DNA of 64,000 nt, taken from Escarpia spicata. Its lineage: Eukaryota > Annelida > Polychaeta > Sabellida > Siboglinidae. Below are positions 52,561-62,528 of this stretch, one piece after another. Each line of letters opens with the position of its first letter. The stretch's first letter is position 1. Where the stretch lies: assembly GCA_963995525.1 (NCBI GenBank), contig OZ023206.1, positions 72,018,490-72,082,489 on the forward strand, read 5' to 3'. Position numbers and translations under genes: made by a program. Below the pieces are notes generated by a model. It saw nothing but the letters and a program-made list of their open reading frames with translations. It was not told the origin of the DNA and made no database searches.

Positions 52561-52941
52561 AGTAGACATACCATAGGGCCTACTTCTTCCACCTTTAATA
52601 GCCGCGATTGCATCTCGTAGCCGCCGGTCACAATAGGAAGCCATTGCTGTTTTGCGTTTGTATTTCGGAACCATGTCTGTAAGTCACTAAAGTTAAATGT
52701 AACATAATATTGTTATGCCATGTTGTAATCATCAATGCATAGCACTATATGTTACTGCGGCATTTATTAATGTGGGGTAATAGTTCGTGAACAACCTCTA
52801 AATAACAACAGATAGTCGTGGAAATATGCATTGTGTATTACCGTTATTAAACGCACCGGGTGCACTTTGCCCCACATTCGTTGCATCATCAGTGTAAACA
52901 ATTGACCTATATGGCATTATCGCCCGCAAAAATGCCTTGCG
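52561..52941. other. Host spacer up to the second Polinton
   Basis: Nothing recognised. The six bases before the element are CTTGCG, the expected left target duplication, but the other end is outside the window. Confidence 0.5.
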
Positions 52942-53280
52942 AGTAGTATATAGAGTACACACACCCTAGCCCCGCCCCTTTTTAGACATAACTACGTGCA
53001 TAAAAAACGTCCTTATCTTTTTCGGGAACCTAGTTATAAAAAAAAGATCAAAGGGTTTTGTGTAACCCGAGAGAAATCGGGAACCTAGTTATAAAAAACG
53101 TGATTGATGGCCTGTCACTTTTGATTGATAATAGTAAAGCGCCCTCTAGTGGTTAATACAGTGATGGCGTCCCTAGTTACGTGATAACGCCATCTAGTGG
53201 TTAATACAGTGATGGCGTCCCTAGTTACGTGATAACGCCATCTAGCGAATAATCTAGTAACAGCGTCCCTAGTTACGATA
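52942..53280 (-). repeat. Terminal inverted repeat of copy 2 with tandem modules
   Basis: The outer part (to about 53,128) follows the copy 1 terminus with more mismatches. A ~51-bp module (CTAGTGGTTAATACAGTGAT, GGCGTCCCTAGTTACGTGAT, AACGCCAT) is then repeated in tandem from 53,146 to about 53,250, followed by a third partial copy. Confidence 0.8.
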
Positions 53281-53744
53281 CGGGGATATAGCAGAAACCA
53301 ATGTGGTTATTTTATAGCTATAACCACCGTGGTTACGAAGGCACTAAACCCAGTGTGTGCGAGATTAGCCGCTGTACCCTAGATATCGCTGCAGCGGTGA
53401 AAGTTGATAAACGGCCGGTCGGCCTAGATACGGGCGACTGAAAATAGATCTACGGCTAGTACTGCGTTAGCCGGTTTTGTAACGACGTTGAAATAAGCTG
53501 GTTGGCGTTGTGGAAACTGCATGCGTTTAAAAGCTATAATCAGCGGTCGGGTTTTTGAGGCAGCGGAGTGTTTATACGCGGTGGATAGACGAATGGAGGC
53601 GGAATGGCGGTATGTTTTTATGCTAGCAAAACGAAACGAGGCGCATGCATAAGTTTAGTATTTAAAAGCTGTAAGCAACGGTAAGACAGGCTACTTATAG
53701 GTAATAGATAACGAGTGAATGGGAACGGTGTAAGGTATTTGTGT
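53281..53744. other. Subterminal noncoding region of copy 2
   Basis: Contains the CAATGTGGTTAT and ACCACCGTGGTTACG modules seen in copy 1. No gene. Confidence 0.5.
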
Positions 53745-54195
53745 TTATTCATGGGAATCACGACGGTGGCGTGAACTTGGCGGGCTGCTGTCAGACTGTC
53801 CCAAGCGTGGTAGTCGCGCTGTTCGCATACGGTCTGCGTCGTAATGACGCTGCAATGAGGTCGATCGACCTACTGGTATTAACGGCGCATTAAAACCACG
53901 TCTTTCGTATAGTTCATCGGCAGGTGTAGGCGTATACCACGAACCGTCCGCCCCGCGTACGTCAAAGGAAGACATGATTCCGTCGGGCTCGACGGAAGTC
54001 AGGTCGACTGTGGCCGGGTTGGGTATGGTAGGGTTGATCCATTCGGCATCAGTCAACCCCGGCCAGGTGTCTTCCCACGATCCCTGGAGATCGACGGGCG
54101 TTGGCGGTCGTACCACGCCGGTAACGCGACAGAGGGGAACAGTCATATCCATGTATGCGCGTGTTGGCAGAATGACGGGGCGTCGTAGGTGTTTT
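53745..54195 (-). CDS. Two-exon gene, exon 2, copy 2
   Basis: The acceptor TTATTCACAG opens HLRRPVILPTRAYMDMT, then a 135-residue frame with VPLCRVTGV, GLTDAEWINPTI, GADGSWYTPTPADELYERRG and ARLPRLGQSDS. Compared with copy 1 there are small in-frame insertions (WEDTWP and LTSVE regions) and many amino-acid changes but no frame loss, which points to past protein-level constraint. The stop again overlaps AATAAA. Confidence 0.6.
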
Positions 54196-54633
54196 CTGTG
54201 AATAAAGCATTTGGTAAATAAGTGAAATGAAATACGTATAGGAAAATGTACTAAATAAAGAATGAAAGCGTGTACTAAATATCAGTAAATAAAATATGAA
54301 ATAGTAAAGAATACAAAGTCGCCAACAGTGTCCCCCAGAAAAGCAACTAGCACGTCTGCAATGTAGTAGATAATGAATATTTGTTATGAAACAAGACCAC
54401 TGTGAACAGAAATAAAATATGCTTCTGTCATATATGAAAAGGCAGTTTGCACAAACCTACTTCGAAAACTGACAGCTGTACGAAATAATTAAAGAAATTA
54501 TAAATCGGGGTAATCGGGAAAAGTAACCACTAAAAGTAATGAAAATAAACTTACAGTTGTAGTAATATGTAAATGAAGAAATAGATAGTAAGAGTTATAT
54601 AAAAAAAAGTAAATAATAAGAAGTACAACGTAC
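54196..54633 (-). other. Intron of the two-exon gene, copy 2
   Basis: AT-rich, GT...AG bounded, 438 bp. Nothing else is seen. Confidence 0.5.
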
Positions 54634-54689
54634 CGCTGTTCGTTTGCAGCGGCAGTTTTTCGCGTAGTGAGTGCTCGGGAGGCGGCCAT
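54634..54689 (-). CDS. Two-exon gene, exon 1, copy 2
   Basis: 56 nt, the same length as in copy 1, opening MAASRALTTRKTAAANEQ and ending CAGCG|GTACGT in phase 2. The phase fits exon 2. Unlike copy 1 there is no internal stop, so this copy shows the intact structure. Confidence 0.55.
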
Positions 54690-55388
54690 GATAACGAATG
54701 AGCGAAGACCGGTGCGTTGTTGTCTAAAGTTAGGTATGTGTTAAGTGCGCATGCGCAAAAGTTACGTAAAACAGTGAAAGTAAAGAGATCAAAATAGCAA
54801 TAAACGAACGTTTAAATGTATAAAATGAACCGTTATGTACGCTTAGTTAGGGATCAGGGATGTTGTGGAGTGTTAATAATAGAGAAATTCGATGTGAAAG
54901 TCACATTTGACAAAGGACGCACTAACGTGGCCGTGTAATTTTTTTTCTTGGCGATGACTAGAAACCGGATGGTGACGCAAACCAGCTGTGATGCTAATGG
55001 GGTAGCTTATCGTGAAAGGAATGTGAAGAGCGAACAATGCTTTTTCCAAAGCGTAAACGACGCGTTAAAAGTATGAATTTAAGCGTTGTGTGGGATCGGT
55101 GGTGCGTAGGGAATTAAGTGGTGTGGTTATTGTATTAAAATTGGCTGTAAATAAACGTTTGTCAACGAACGCACTACATGACCGTCCGATTTTTTTCCGG
55201 AAATAAAAGTCATCGGATACTAGGCAGTTATGCGTTGTAATAGAACCGCCGATTAGGGTGGTATGTGTTAAGTACGCATGCGCCGTATGTTGCTTATATA
55301 AAGCGGTGGAAAACTTTGTATGTGGTATAACCCAAGTGGTCTGACTGATTTCAGCAGCAACAGCCGTAGAAGTTCTTCCACCGCGAGA
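54690..55388. promoter_or_regulatory. Bidirectional promoter region, copy 2
   Basis: Mirrors the copy 1 region, with a TATA box (TATATAAA, 55295-55302) for the RPA-like unit and GCGCATGCGC-type sites near 54,750 and 55,275. An antisense frame conserved in both copies crosses it but is probably not coding. Confidence 0.5.
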
Positions 55389-56093
55389 ATGGCCGATCAT
55401 AACGAGATGACGACACCGTTGAAAAAGCTGAAGGCAATGCGTAAACAAGCGTGTAAGGCGAGTGGCAGTCAACAACAACCGCCTGCGGAAGCGACCACAC
55501 CGTCTGCTAAGAGACCCGTGTTGGTTATAGCGTCCTCGATTGGGCGTAAACGTGGGGCTGACGAAGCGGCGTTGGAGGCACCGCCGACTCGGCGTGCTTC
55601 GCTTGAGAGAGAATGCAGCACTGCAACGTCATCACAGGCTACATTGGTGAGTGTAAGGGAGCTGGCCTGCGCTAAGAACGGTGTATATAAACTTAAGAAC
55701 CCCGCCTTCATCGAGGCTGTGAGTTATAGGGATAAGTGCACGTACAGGGGCTGTTCCCATTGCCGACGCAAGCTGTATCAAAACACAGACGGCGTGATGT
55801 TATGTCGAACCCACGGGGAACCGGATATGGTGAAAAATTACTTTGCGTTGCGTGTCATGATACGAGATGGAGATGACGAAGAAGATGAGATGTGGCTGAC
55901 GTTGTTTGACACGCAAATGGCAAAGCTGGTTGAGTACCGGGCTGATTACTTGGTGGAGTTAAATGAGGAGGAACTTCGCGATACTGTACTTGAGTTGGCC
56001 GGTACTAAAGTGGAGCTCAGTGTTCGTAAGGCGACCTGGCAAGGCGAGGCGTCTTATACGGTGCGCACACTGAAGAGAGACGTTGACGACTAA
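55389..56093 (+). CDS. RPA-like single-stranded DNA binding protein, copy 2
   Basis: Same 234-residue architecture as copy 1: Lys-rich N-terminus (MADHNEMTTPLKKLKAMRKQ), zinc ribbon C-x2-C-x13-C-x2-H (CSHCRRKLYQ...MLCRTH), then OB-fold strands. The zinc ribbon and OB region is almost identical between copies, whereas changes concentrate in the N-terminal linker and last residues, the pattern expected of purifying selection. An upstream ATG at 55320 lies at or before the expected transcription start. The internal donor TTG|GTGAGT (GT at 55647) is conserved. Confidence 0.75.
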   Translation: MADHNEMTTPLKKLKAMRKQACKASGSQQQPPAEATTPSAKRPVLVIASSIGRKRGADEAALEAPPTRRASLERECSTATSSQATLVSVRELACAKNGVYKLKNPAFIEAVSYRDKCTYRGCSHCRRKLYQNTDGVMLCRTHGEPDMVKNYFALRVMIRDGDDEEDEMWLTLFDTQMAKLVEYRADYLVELNEEELRDTVLELAGTKVELSVRKATWQGEASYTVRTLKRDVDD

Positions 56094-56112
56094 TGGGTTT
56101 CTTGTGTTATAG

Positions 56113-56244
56113 GAGGCCCCGCTGGTGACGGCGTTGCTAACTGGTAAACCGACGAGTGACGAGGCTGCGCGCTTACTAGACGAGATAGTGGAAAATTACG
56201 TAATGGCCTGGTGTTCAGCTTACGAAGCGAAGAGAGCCTACTAG
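56113..56244 (+). CDS. Small alternative exon a, copy 2
   Basis: 44 codons after the acceptor GTTATAG (EAPLVTALLTGKPTSDEAAR, ending YEAKRAY, then TAG). Open in both copies, same length, phase 0. An inner donor TTAC|GTAATG would allow joining to exon b. Confidence 0.45.
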   Translation, partial: EAPLVTALLTGKPTSDEAARLLDEIVENYVMAWCSAYEAKRAY

Positions 56245-56314
56245 TCGAGCTACATAATAGAACGGTGCTCAGCTTATTTAAAACATGACATTTATTTTTA
56301 TGTTTTGTCTACAG

Positions 56315-56485
56315 GAGGTGCGCCGAGTTCTGCTGGAAATGTTAGCCAATAATGAACGGATGCGTGCAAGGTACGCGGAGGTTGCCTTGTTCGTACAAAC
56401 ACTGCTCGATCGTACAGTGACGGATAGTGAGACGAAAGATGCTGCGCTGCTGGCTCGTGTTACCGCTGAAAAAGAAGCGGACTAA
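56315..56485 (+). CDS. Small alternative exon b, copy 2
   Basis: After the acceptor TGTCTACAG the frame reads EVRRVLLEMLANNERMRARY and continues helical (VALFVQTLLDRTVTDSETKD) to a stop at the end of EKEAD, 57 codons including the stop. Copy 1 carries a stop at codon 20. A donor-like AAG|GTACGC lies at 56371. Confidence 0.45.
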   Translation, partial: EVRRVLLEMLANNERMRARYAEVALFVQTLLDRTVTDSETKDAALLARVTAEKEAD

Positions 56486-56618
56486 TGATAATAATGTGTG
56501 TTGTAGAGAACACGACGGCCTGAACGTGTGAAGTACGACGCTAAGGCGCGTACGATCGTGCGCACGATCGCTGTGGGAAGTGTAATGTGTGTTTGTAGGC
56601 GCCTGCTTTGTGCTGTAG
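56486..56618 (+). other. Intronic segment with further acceptor-like sites, copy 2
   Basis: Contains TGTTGTAG|AGAACACGACG and TTTGTAG|GCGCCTG before the last exon. Copy 2 has about 24 extra bases here (near GTGCGCACGATCG). No frame is clearly conserved. Confidence 0.35.
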
Positions 56619-57224
56619 GGATGCGCGGGCGGCGTCAATAGCGCGTTGGATGCTATCATCGAGGAGGCGCTTGGTGCACCACCGCCTTACGAAAGTCTAC
56701 ACCAGATCGTGCCGTCGTGTTGTTGGAACCCATCACCCTCGGACGTGATGCAACGACACGTCGTCGAGCCGGGGCGGGGTCAGGTGGCCTGCCGATATGA
56801 ACGACATGCGATGTCCCTTCTCGCTGAACACCTCGGTGAGCTGATATTGTAGACGGCGCGCGATCGATGCGGTGCTTGCGAAGTTAATGAGGGCTGTCCG
56901 TACGTGCATATGGTCGGCTATCGAGCGGGTCGGCCTACTCGTGAGTACGCACTGCGCTACGACAACGTAGCTGAACTCGTCACGCAACACTTCAACGCCG
57001 TGTTGGAAACGTGTCTGCATCGATCGCTGATACCAACCTTCGTACGTCTGGTGCAGCTACTACACGCGAAGGCGCACGGACAGCAACCGGGGCGAGCGTG
57101 GGAATTGTATTTGGTCCAGTTCGTGTCGGACTGGCTACTTGGCACGGATTGGCGCGACTTCATCAACCGTGCTCGACTGGAATCGGCAGTGCACGTCTAC
57201 ATACAGTGCAGAAGCGGCCTTTAA
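56619..57224 (+). pseudogene. Last exon of spliced unit, copy 2, nonsense-mutated
   Basis: Same 606-nt exon as copy 1 (ALDAIIEEALGAPPPY...YIQCRSGL). A TAG at 56850-56852 replaces the Glu codon after GELIL, just ahead of the Cys/His cluster CGACEVNEGCPYVH. The rest is well conserved, so the loss appears recent. AATAAA follows at 57294. Confidence 0.6.
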
Positions 57225-57329
57225 ATCGAATGAACATTACTTCCTATTCTGCTGATTTGCTTTTAATATTGCTTTTCGTTGTACGATACGCTTAATAAAA
57301 CGTAGAAAATGTACGTTCCGTTTCCGAGT

Positions 57330-57788
<459 letters not shown>

Positions 57789-57796
57789 TATAAATA
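57789..57796 (+). promoter_or_regulatory. TATA box of PolB, copy 2
   Basis: TATAAATA lies 34 bp before the ATG at 57830, as in copy 1. It makes the upstream GTG an unlikely start. Confidence 0.7.
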
Positions 57797-57829
57797 GGGG
57801 TGTTCGAAAAAGTAGCAGCACAAAAAAGT

Positions 57830-60800
57830 ATGCCGCCTACTACTACTAGGTGGCAATGTCCGAAATGCGGTACTTATTTCGCGAAACAGTCGACGTTAGA
57901 GCGACACGCGAAGAGTTCGAAACGATGCGGCGATGACGCGCTATGCGTAAAGCGACGAGCGTGTCCGAAATGCCGCGTAATGTACAGTACGCGCGCCGCG
58001 ATGCTACGACACCTGAGGGAACGGTGCGGTCATCCGGAGGTGTCGCCACCGCCCGATGATAATCCACCACCACCACCACCACCATCAGCCGACGCTCTTC
58101 AACGCGTCGTGGACGAGCATCGACGTAGCATAGAGACGTCGGTAGCGCTCGGTGCCGTACAGTCCCGCTACAACTATCGCATGACCGCCTGTACGAGTAC
58201 GCGGGTGCTCGAACCGCGTCTGAGGGTTATGTTTAGCGAACAAAAGAATGCGTTTAAAATAAACGTAAGCTATGGTTTCGTGTTACGCCACAAGGTGTCG
58301 GGTCGTTACCGCTATTTTCATTCGTCCTGTAACTGTTGCGGTCGCCTTCTCGAAACACCCGCCCTCGTAACCGATAGCCGTTCTTTCGAACGATTCCTCG
58401 ACGTCGTGCGCACGACCGACGTACTAGAGTACGTCATCGCACAGCGCCCCGACTCGGGATGGGTGGTCGAGCTCGTAACGAACGCCACCTACTTCGTGAA
58501 CGCCATCCTAAACCATCCTATCGGGTGCGTCGGCGCCGCGCTCCCCGCCTACGTGCGTAACAACAAGCACGTCGTGACGTTGACGAACGATCGTCAAGGC
58601 AAGCCCTACGACGATCATCTATGCCTCTTCCGGTGCATCGCCATCCACCTGCAAGGCGGCTGCGGTGGGAGCCTAAATACGACCCGTTTAACGCGAGTAG
58701 CTAAACAACTGAGCGCGCGCTACGCCCCGACGCCGAACGGCGTGCGCCTGAAAGAACTGGAACGCGTGGAGACGCTTTTTGGCATCAACATTGCCGTCTA
58801 TCGACTAACGGCGACTGGCGCCGCCGAACTAGTCCGTCGGTCGATCGAAGCGCACCCCACGACCCAGAATGTCAACCTGTACGAGAATCACTTTTCGTAC
58901 ATAATCGACCTGCGCGCGTACGCGAAAACGTACAAGTGCTTGAAATGCGGCAACTCCCTCTGTCGGTACCCGTCGCGATTACGAAGTCACGAAGCGACGT
59001 GCGAGGGCGGTGTTCGTCACGTGTTTCCCGGCGGCGTCTACCGACCGACGCCGTCCGTATTTCAACGACTCGACGACGAAGGTATCGACGTCGGCGACGA
59101 CGATCTGCGCTATTATCCGTACCGCGCGACATTCGATTTTGAATGTTATTTTGCCGCCAACGAACTACCACCGGATACCGACAAATGTCGGTGGCTAGCG
59201 CGACACGAAATGCTCAGCGTGAGCGTTGCGTCGAACGTGCCCGGACACGAAGCGGCGCGCTGTTACGTCACGACCGGTGATTCGGCCGACCTAGCGCGCC
59301 GCCTCATCGATGACCTGGAAGCCGTGAGCGCGGCGGCGTGCGCGGTTCTACGCCCCCGCTATGACGCGGTCTTCGAGGCGCTCGAAGCGCTCGACGAAGA
59401 CTGGTGGCGACGAAGCGACGACAACAACGATTCGTCACCGTACGCCGCACTCGCCGACCGCCTGTGGACGCACCTTCGTCAAATGCCCGTACTGGGTTTC
59501 AACAGCGGTAAGTACGTTTTGAATGTCGTCAAAAAGTACTTGACCCCCCTGCTCATAACCGACGACGCGCAGCACACATCGTCGGCGTTAACCATTAAAC
59601 GACAGAACGCTTACATGTGCATGACGACGTCGACGTTGAAATTTCTCGACATAACTAATTACCTCGCGCCCGGTGTCAGCTACGAGCGCTATCTGAAAGC
59701 TTACGACTGCGCGGCGACGAAGGGGTACTTTCCGTACGAATATATCGACGCGTTGACGCGCCTGGACGAGACCGTCCTACCGCCGCGCGAAACTTTCTAC
59801 AGCCACCTGAAACGCGAGGGAATCTCCGCGGAGGCGTACAAAATGTGTGCGACGGCGTGGCGCGACGAGCGCATGACGACGATGCGCGATTTTCTAATCT
59901 GGTATAATAACCGAGATGTGGCGCCGTTTCTCGAGGCCCTCGAGCGGCAGTTCGCCTTCTATCGCCGTCAGCGCATCGACATGTTCAAGGACGCCATCAG
60001 CGTACCGGGGTTGACGGTGTTGTACCTATTCAACGACCTGCCGCCGTCAATCCATTTCTCGCTGTTCAACGAACCGAACAAAGACCTGCACCGCCTACTG
60101 CAGTCGCAGATCGTCGGCGGTCCATCGATCATCTTCTCGCGTCATCACGAAGCTGGCGTGACGTCGATTCGAGGCGGTAACAACCCGTGTCGTTCGATAG
60201 TCGGCTATGACGCGAACGGTCTCTATCTATCGGCGATGATGCGGGAAATGCCGACGGGTTGGTACACGCGCCGACGCGCGGAGAACAGCTTTCGAGCGGA
60301 ACACGTGCACCGCTACGGTCGTATGGCCGTAGAGTGGTTGACGTACGAAGCGGAACGAATCGGCGCTCATATACGGCACCAGTTGAACGGACGCGAGAAG
60401 CGCGTCGGTAAGTACCGAGTCGACGGATGCGCCGCCACGCGAACGGCGTATCAATTTCACGGTTGTTACTTTCACGGCTGTCCGATATGCCAGACGCACG
60501 TGACGACGAACGCCGTCAACGGTCAACCGATGACGACGCTGTACGCCGCGACGATCGCCGTGAGGGCCTACCTGCGCCGCCACGTCGATGCCGTCGTCGA
60601 AATGTGGGAGTGCCAGTGGCGAGCCGTGAGACCACCCGTGGCGCCACCCGACGCGAGGCGCGTAACGCACTCGACGATACTGGAGGGTGTACGCGACGGC
60701 TCTCTATTCGGTCTCGTGCAGTGCGATATCGCTGTGCCGGAAGCGCTGCGCGCTAAGTTCGCCGAAATGCAGCCCGTATTCAAGAACGTCGATATCGCGC

Positions 60801-61900
60801 GCGACGATCTCAGCCCGTTCATGCGCCGCTACGCCGAGTCGCACGATCTACTCACCCGACCTCAACGGACGCTCGTTGGTAGCTACTTCGGCACGGCGAT
60901 CGTGCTCGCCACGCCCCTCCTACGCTGGTATCTGGAGCACGGGCTCGTCGTCGCGCGCATCTACCAGGTGATCGAGTACACGCCGATCGCCTGCTTTCGC
61001 CGTTTCGGCGACACGGTGTCGAAGGCGCGACGCGAGGGCGACGTCGACCCCGACAAAGCGATCATCGCCGACACCTTCAAACTACTCGGCAACAGTTCGT
61101 ACGGGAAGACGATTACGCGCGTCGATCGGCATCGGGATATCAAGTACGCTACGTCGGTAGGCGCCTCGCGACTCGTCAACAACCGTCGCTTCCGACAACT
61201 CGACGTCGTCGTCGACGACGAGCTGTACGAGGTGGCGTTGAATAAGCGCACCGTCGTCTACGACCTGCCGATTCAAATCGGTTATTTCGTGTATCAATAC
61301 GCGAAATTACGAATGCTCGAATTTTATTACGACTTCGTCGACGCCTACATTCCACGCCCGCTCTTCCAGTACTGCGATATGGACACCGACTCGGCGTACA
61401 TAGCCCTCGCGGGTCACGACATCGACGCGCTCGTACCGGAAGCGCTGCGCGAACACTACTTCCGGTATCGGTCGCTCTGGTTTCCAGCCGAATGTTGCGA
61501 CGCGTACGTACGGCGCCGCGTCGCCGGACTGACGTGGGAGGGTGGGGACTGCTGCGCGCGCCGTCTTCTATTCGATCGTCGAACGCCGGGTCTCTTCAAA
61601 GAAGAGTGGCGCGGCGACGGAATCGTGGCGCTGTGCAGTAAGACGTACTACTGCTTCGGCGGCGACAACGGCGCGAAGTACAGCACGAAGGGATTGAGTA
61701 AACGTCAGAACGATATCGACGAGCACGACTTCCTCGCCGTATTGCGCGACCGACGCAGCGGCGTCGGTTGGAACCGCGGTTTCCAAGTGAAAAACTCGTC
61801 CGTGTTGACGTACGTTCAAGAGCGCGCGGCGTTGAGCTATTTCTACGCTAAACGTCGCGTGCTCGACGACGGCGTCACCACGGCGCCGATACTCGTCTAA
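57830..61900 (+). CDS. Protein-primed family B DNA polymerase, copy 2 (altered exonuclease motif)
   Basis: 1,356 residues, colinear with copy 1. C2H2-type fingers are at the start (WQCPKCGTYFAKQSTLERH). Exo I is FDFECYF (~435), Palm A GYDANGLYLSAM (~793), motif B LLGNSSYGKT (~1083) and motif C CDMDTDSAYIAL (~1184). The exonuclease II block reads FNSGKYVLN, with Val at codon 563 where copy 1 and family B enzymes in general have Asp, so 3'-5' proofreading is predicted to be lost. Other length changes are a shorter Pro run near residue 85, small Gly-loop changes near 270 and loss of four residues (HVDA-like) after motif C. The polymerase active site is intact. An AATAAA follows at 61990. Confidence 0.95.
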   Translation: MPPTTTRWQCPKCGTYFAKQSTLERHAKSSKRCGDDALCVKRRACPKCRVMYSTRAAMLRHLRERCGHPEVSPPPDDNPPPPPPPSADALQRVVDEHRRSIETSVALGAVQSRYNYRMTACTSTRVLEPRLRVMFSEQKNAFKINVSYGFVLRHKVSGRYRYFHSSCNCCGRLLETPALVTDSRSFERFLDVVRTTDVLEYVIAQRPDSGWVVELVTNATYFVNAILNHPIGCVGAALPAYVRNNKHVVTLTNDRQGKPYDDHLCLFRCIAIHLQGGCGGSLNTTRLTRVAKQLSARYAPTPNGVRLKELERVETLFGINIAVYRLTATGAAELVRRSIEAHPTTQNVNLYENHFSYIIDLRAYAKTYKCLKCGNSLCRYPSRLRSHEATCEGGVRHVFPGGVYRPTPSVFQRLDDEGIDVGDDDLRYYPYRATFDFECYFAANELPPDTDKCRWLARHEMLSVSVASNVPGHEAARCYVTTGDSADLARRLIDDLEAVSAAACAVLRPRYDAVFEALEALDEDWWRRSDDNNDSSPYAALADRLWTHLRQMPVLGFNSGKYVLNVVKKYLTPLLITDDAQHTSSALTIKRQNAYMCMTTSTLKFLDITNYLAPGVSYERYLKAYDCAATKGYFPYEYIDALTRLDETVLPPRETFYSHLKREGISAEAYKMCATAWRDERMTTMRDFLIWYNNRDVAPFLEALERQFAFYRRQRIDMFKDAISVPGLTVLYLFNDLPPSIHFSLFNEPNKDLHRLLQSQIVGGPSIIFSRHHEAGVTSIRGGNNPCRSIVGYDANGLYLSAMMREMPTGWYTRRRAENSFRAEHVHRYGRMAVEWLTYEAERIGAHIRHQLNGREKRVGKYRVDGCAATRTAYQFHGCYFHGCPICQTHVTTNAVNGQPMTTLYAATIAVRAYLRRHVDAVVEMWECQWRAVRPPVAPPDARRVTHSTILEGVRDGSLFGLVQCDIAVPEALRAKFAEMQPVFKNVDIARDDLSPFMRRYAESHDLLTRPQRTLVGSYFGTAIVLATPLLRWYLEHGLVVARIYQVIEYTPIACFRRFGDTVSKARREGDVDPDKAIIADTFKLLGNSSYGKTITRVDRHRDIKYATSVGASRLVNNRRFRQLDVVVDDELYEVALNKRTVVYDLPIQIGYFVYQYAKLRMLEFYYDFVDAYIPRPLFQYCDMDTDSAYIALAGHDIDALVPEALREHYFRYRSLWFPAECCDAYVRRRVAGLTWEGGDCCARRLLFDRRTPGLFKEEWRGDGIVALCSKTYYCFGGDNGAKYSTKGLSKRQNDIDEHDFLAVLRDRRSGVGWNRGFQVKNSSVLTYVQERAALSYFYAKRRVLDDGVTTAPILV

Positions 61901-62067
61901 CTCGTATAACTAAACCTACCCTAGGGGTGGGGGGGGGGCCGCCTAGGGGTAGGGTTCTGTATGTATGTATGTATGTATGTAGGTAGGGTAATAAAAACAC
62001 AATTGCGTATATTTCATCATCGTTTTTTGTTTGTTATTACTACTACTATACACGTAAAAGCGAAGCG
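61901..62067. terminator. Convergent 3' region between PolB and protease, copy 2
   Basis: Same organisation as copy 1: inverted CCTAGGGGTGG repeat, (TGTA)n microsatellite and AATAAA for PolB at 61990-61995. The matching signal for the protease side is degraded (AATAAC), which might weaken 3' processing of its transcripts. Confidence 0.55.
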
Positions 62068-62526
62068 TTAATGCAATGGCTTTAGCCAATCGAATACGAG
62101 AGAGTCATTGTCCACCCGATTGGTGCCGAATAGGTTCTGGAACGTCGTCAATGGCATGCCGCGACATCGGAGGAGTAGGTAGGCGACGCAATATTGTCCG
62201 CACACGTTAGAGACGACGCTCTGCAGTACCTTGTCGTTGTACGTCCACGCGTCGCCGCAGTGTCGGTGCAGGAAGGCGCGGAAGTCGGCGTGCAGCGGCG
62301 GCAGACCGTACGAATCGAAGTACTCGCCGACGCCTCGCCGATCGACGTAGACGGCCACACAGTGCTCCCCCGGTTCGCCGCCGTCGTCGGTATTGCACAC
62401 GAAGGCCATCGGGTAAGTGGCGGCGGTGGCGGTGGTAAGTAGCGCGTCTTTAGGCACGACGCCGACGACGATGCGTTTAGCGTACGCGTCGAGTTCGAGG
62501 CGACGCAGCAGTTGGAACGTATCCAT
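62068..62526 (-). CDS. Adenain-like cysteine protease, copy 2
   Basis: 152 residues with the catalytic His in GEHCVAV, Asp in YFDSYG, Gln in LQSVV and Cys in VCGQYC. The residue directly after the catalytic His is Cys where copy 1 has Trp; Trp is the usual neighbour in this family (H-W), so activity may be affected. It starts two bases after the MCP stop, rather than overlapping it. Confidence 0.85.
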   Translation of the reverse strand: MDTFQLLRRLELDAYAKRIVVGVVPKDALLTTATAATYPMAFVCNTDDGGEPGEHCVAVYVDRRGVGEYFDSYGLPPLHADFRAFLHRHCGDAWTYNDKVLQSVVSNVCGQYCVAYLLLRCRGMPLTTFQNLFGTNRVDNDSLVFDWLKPLH

Positions 62527-62528
62527 GG

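Noticed and set aside
57800..57829. Upstream GTG start for PolB copy 2
   Set aside because: It lies only a few bases after the TATA box, before or at the expected transcription start. Copy 1 does not share it.
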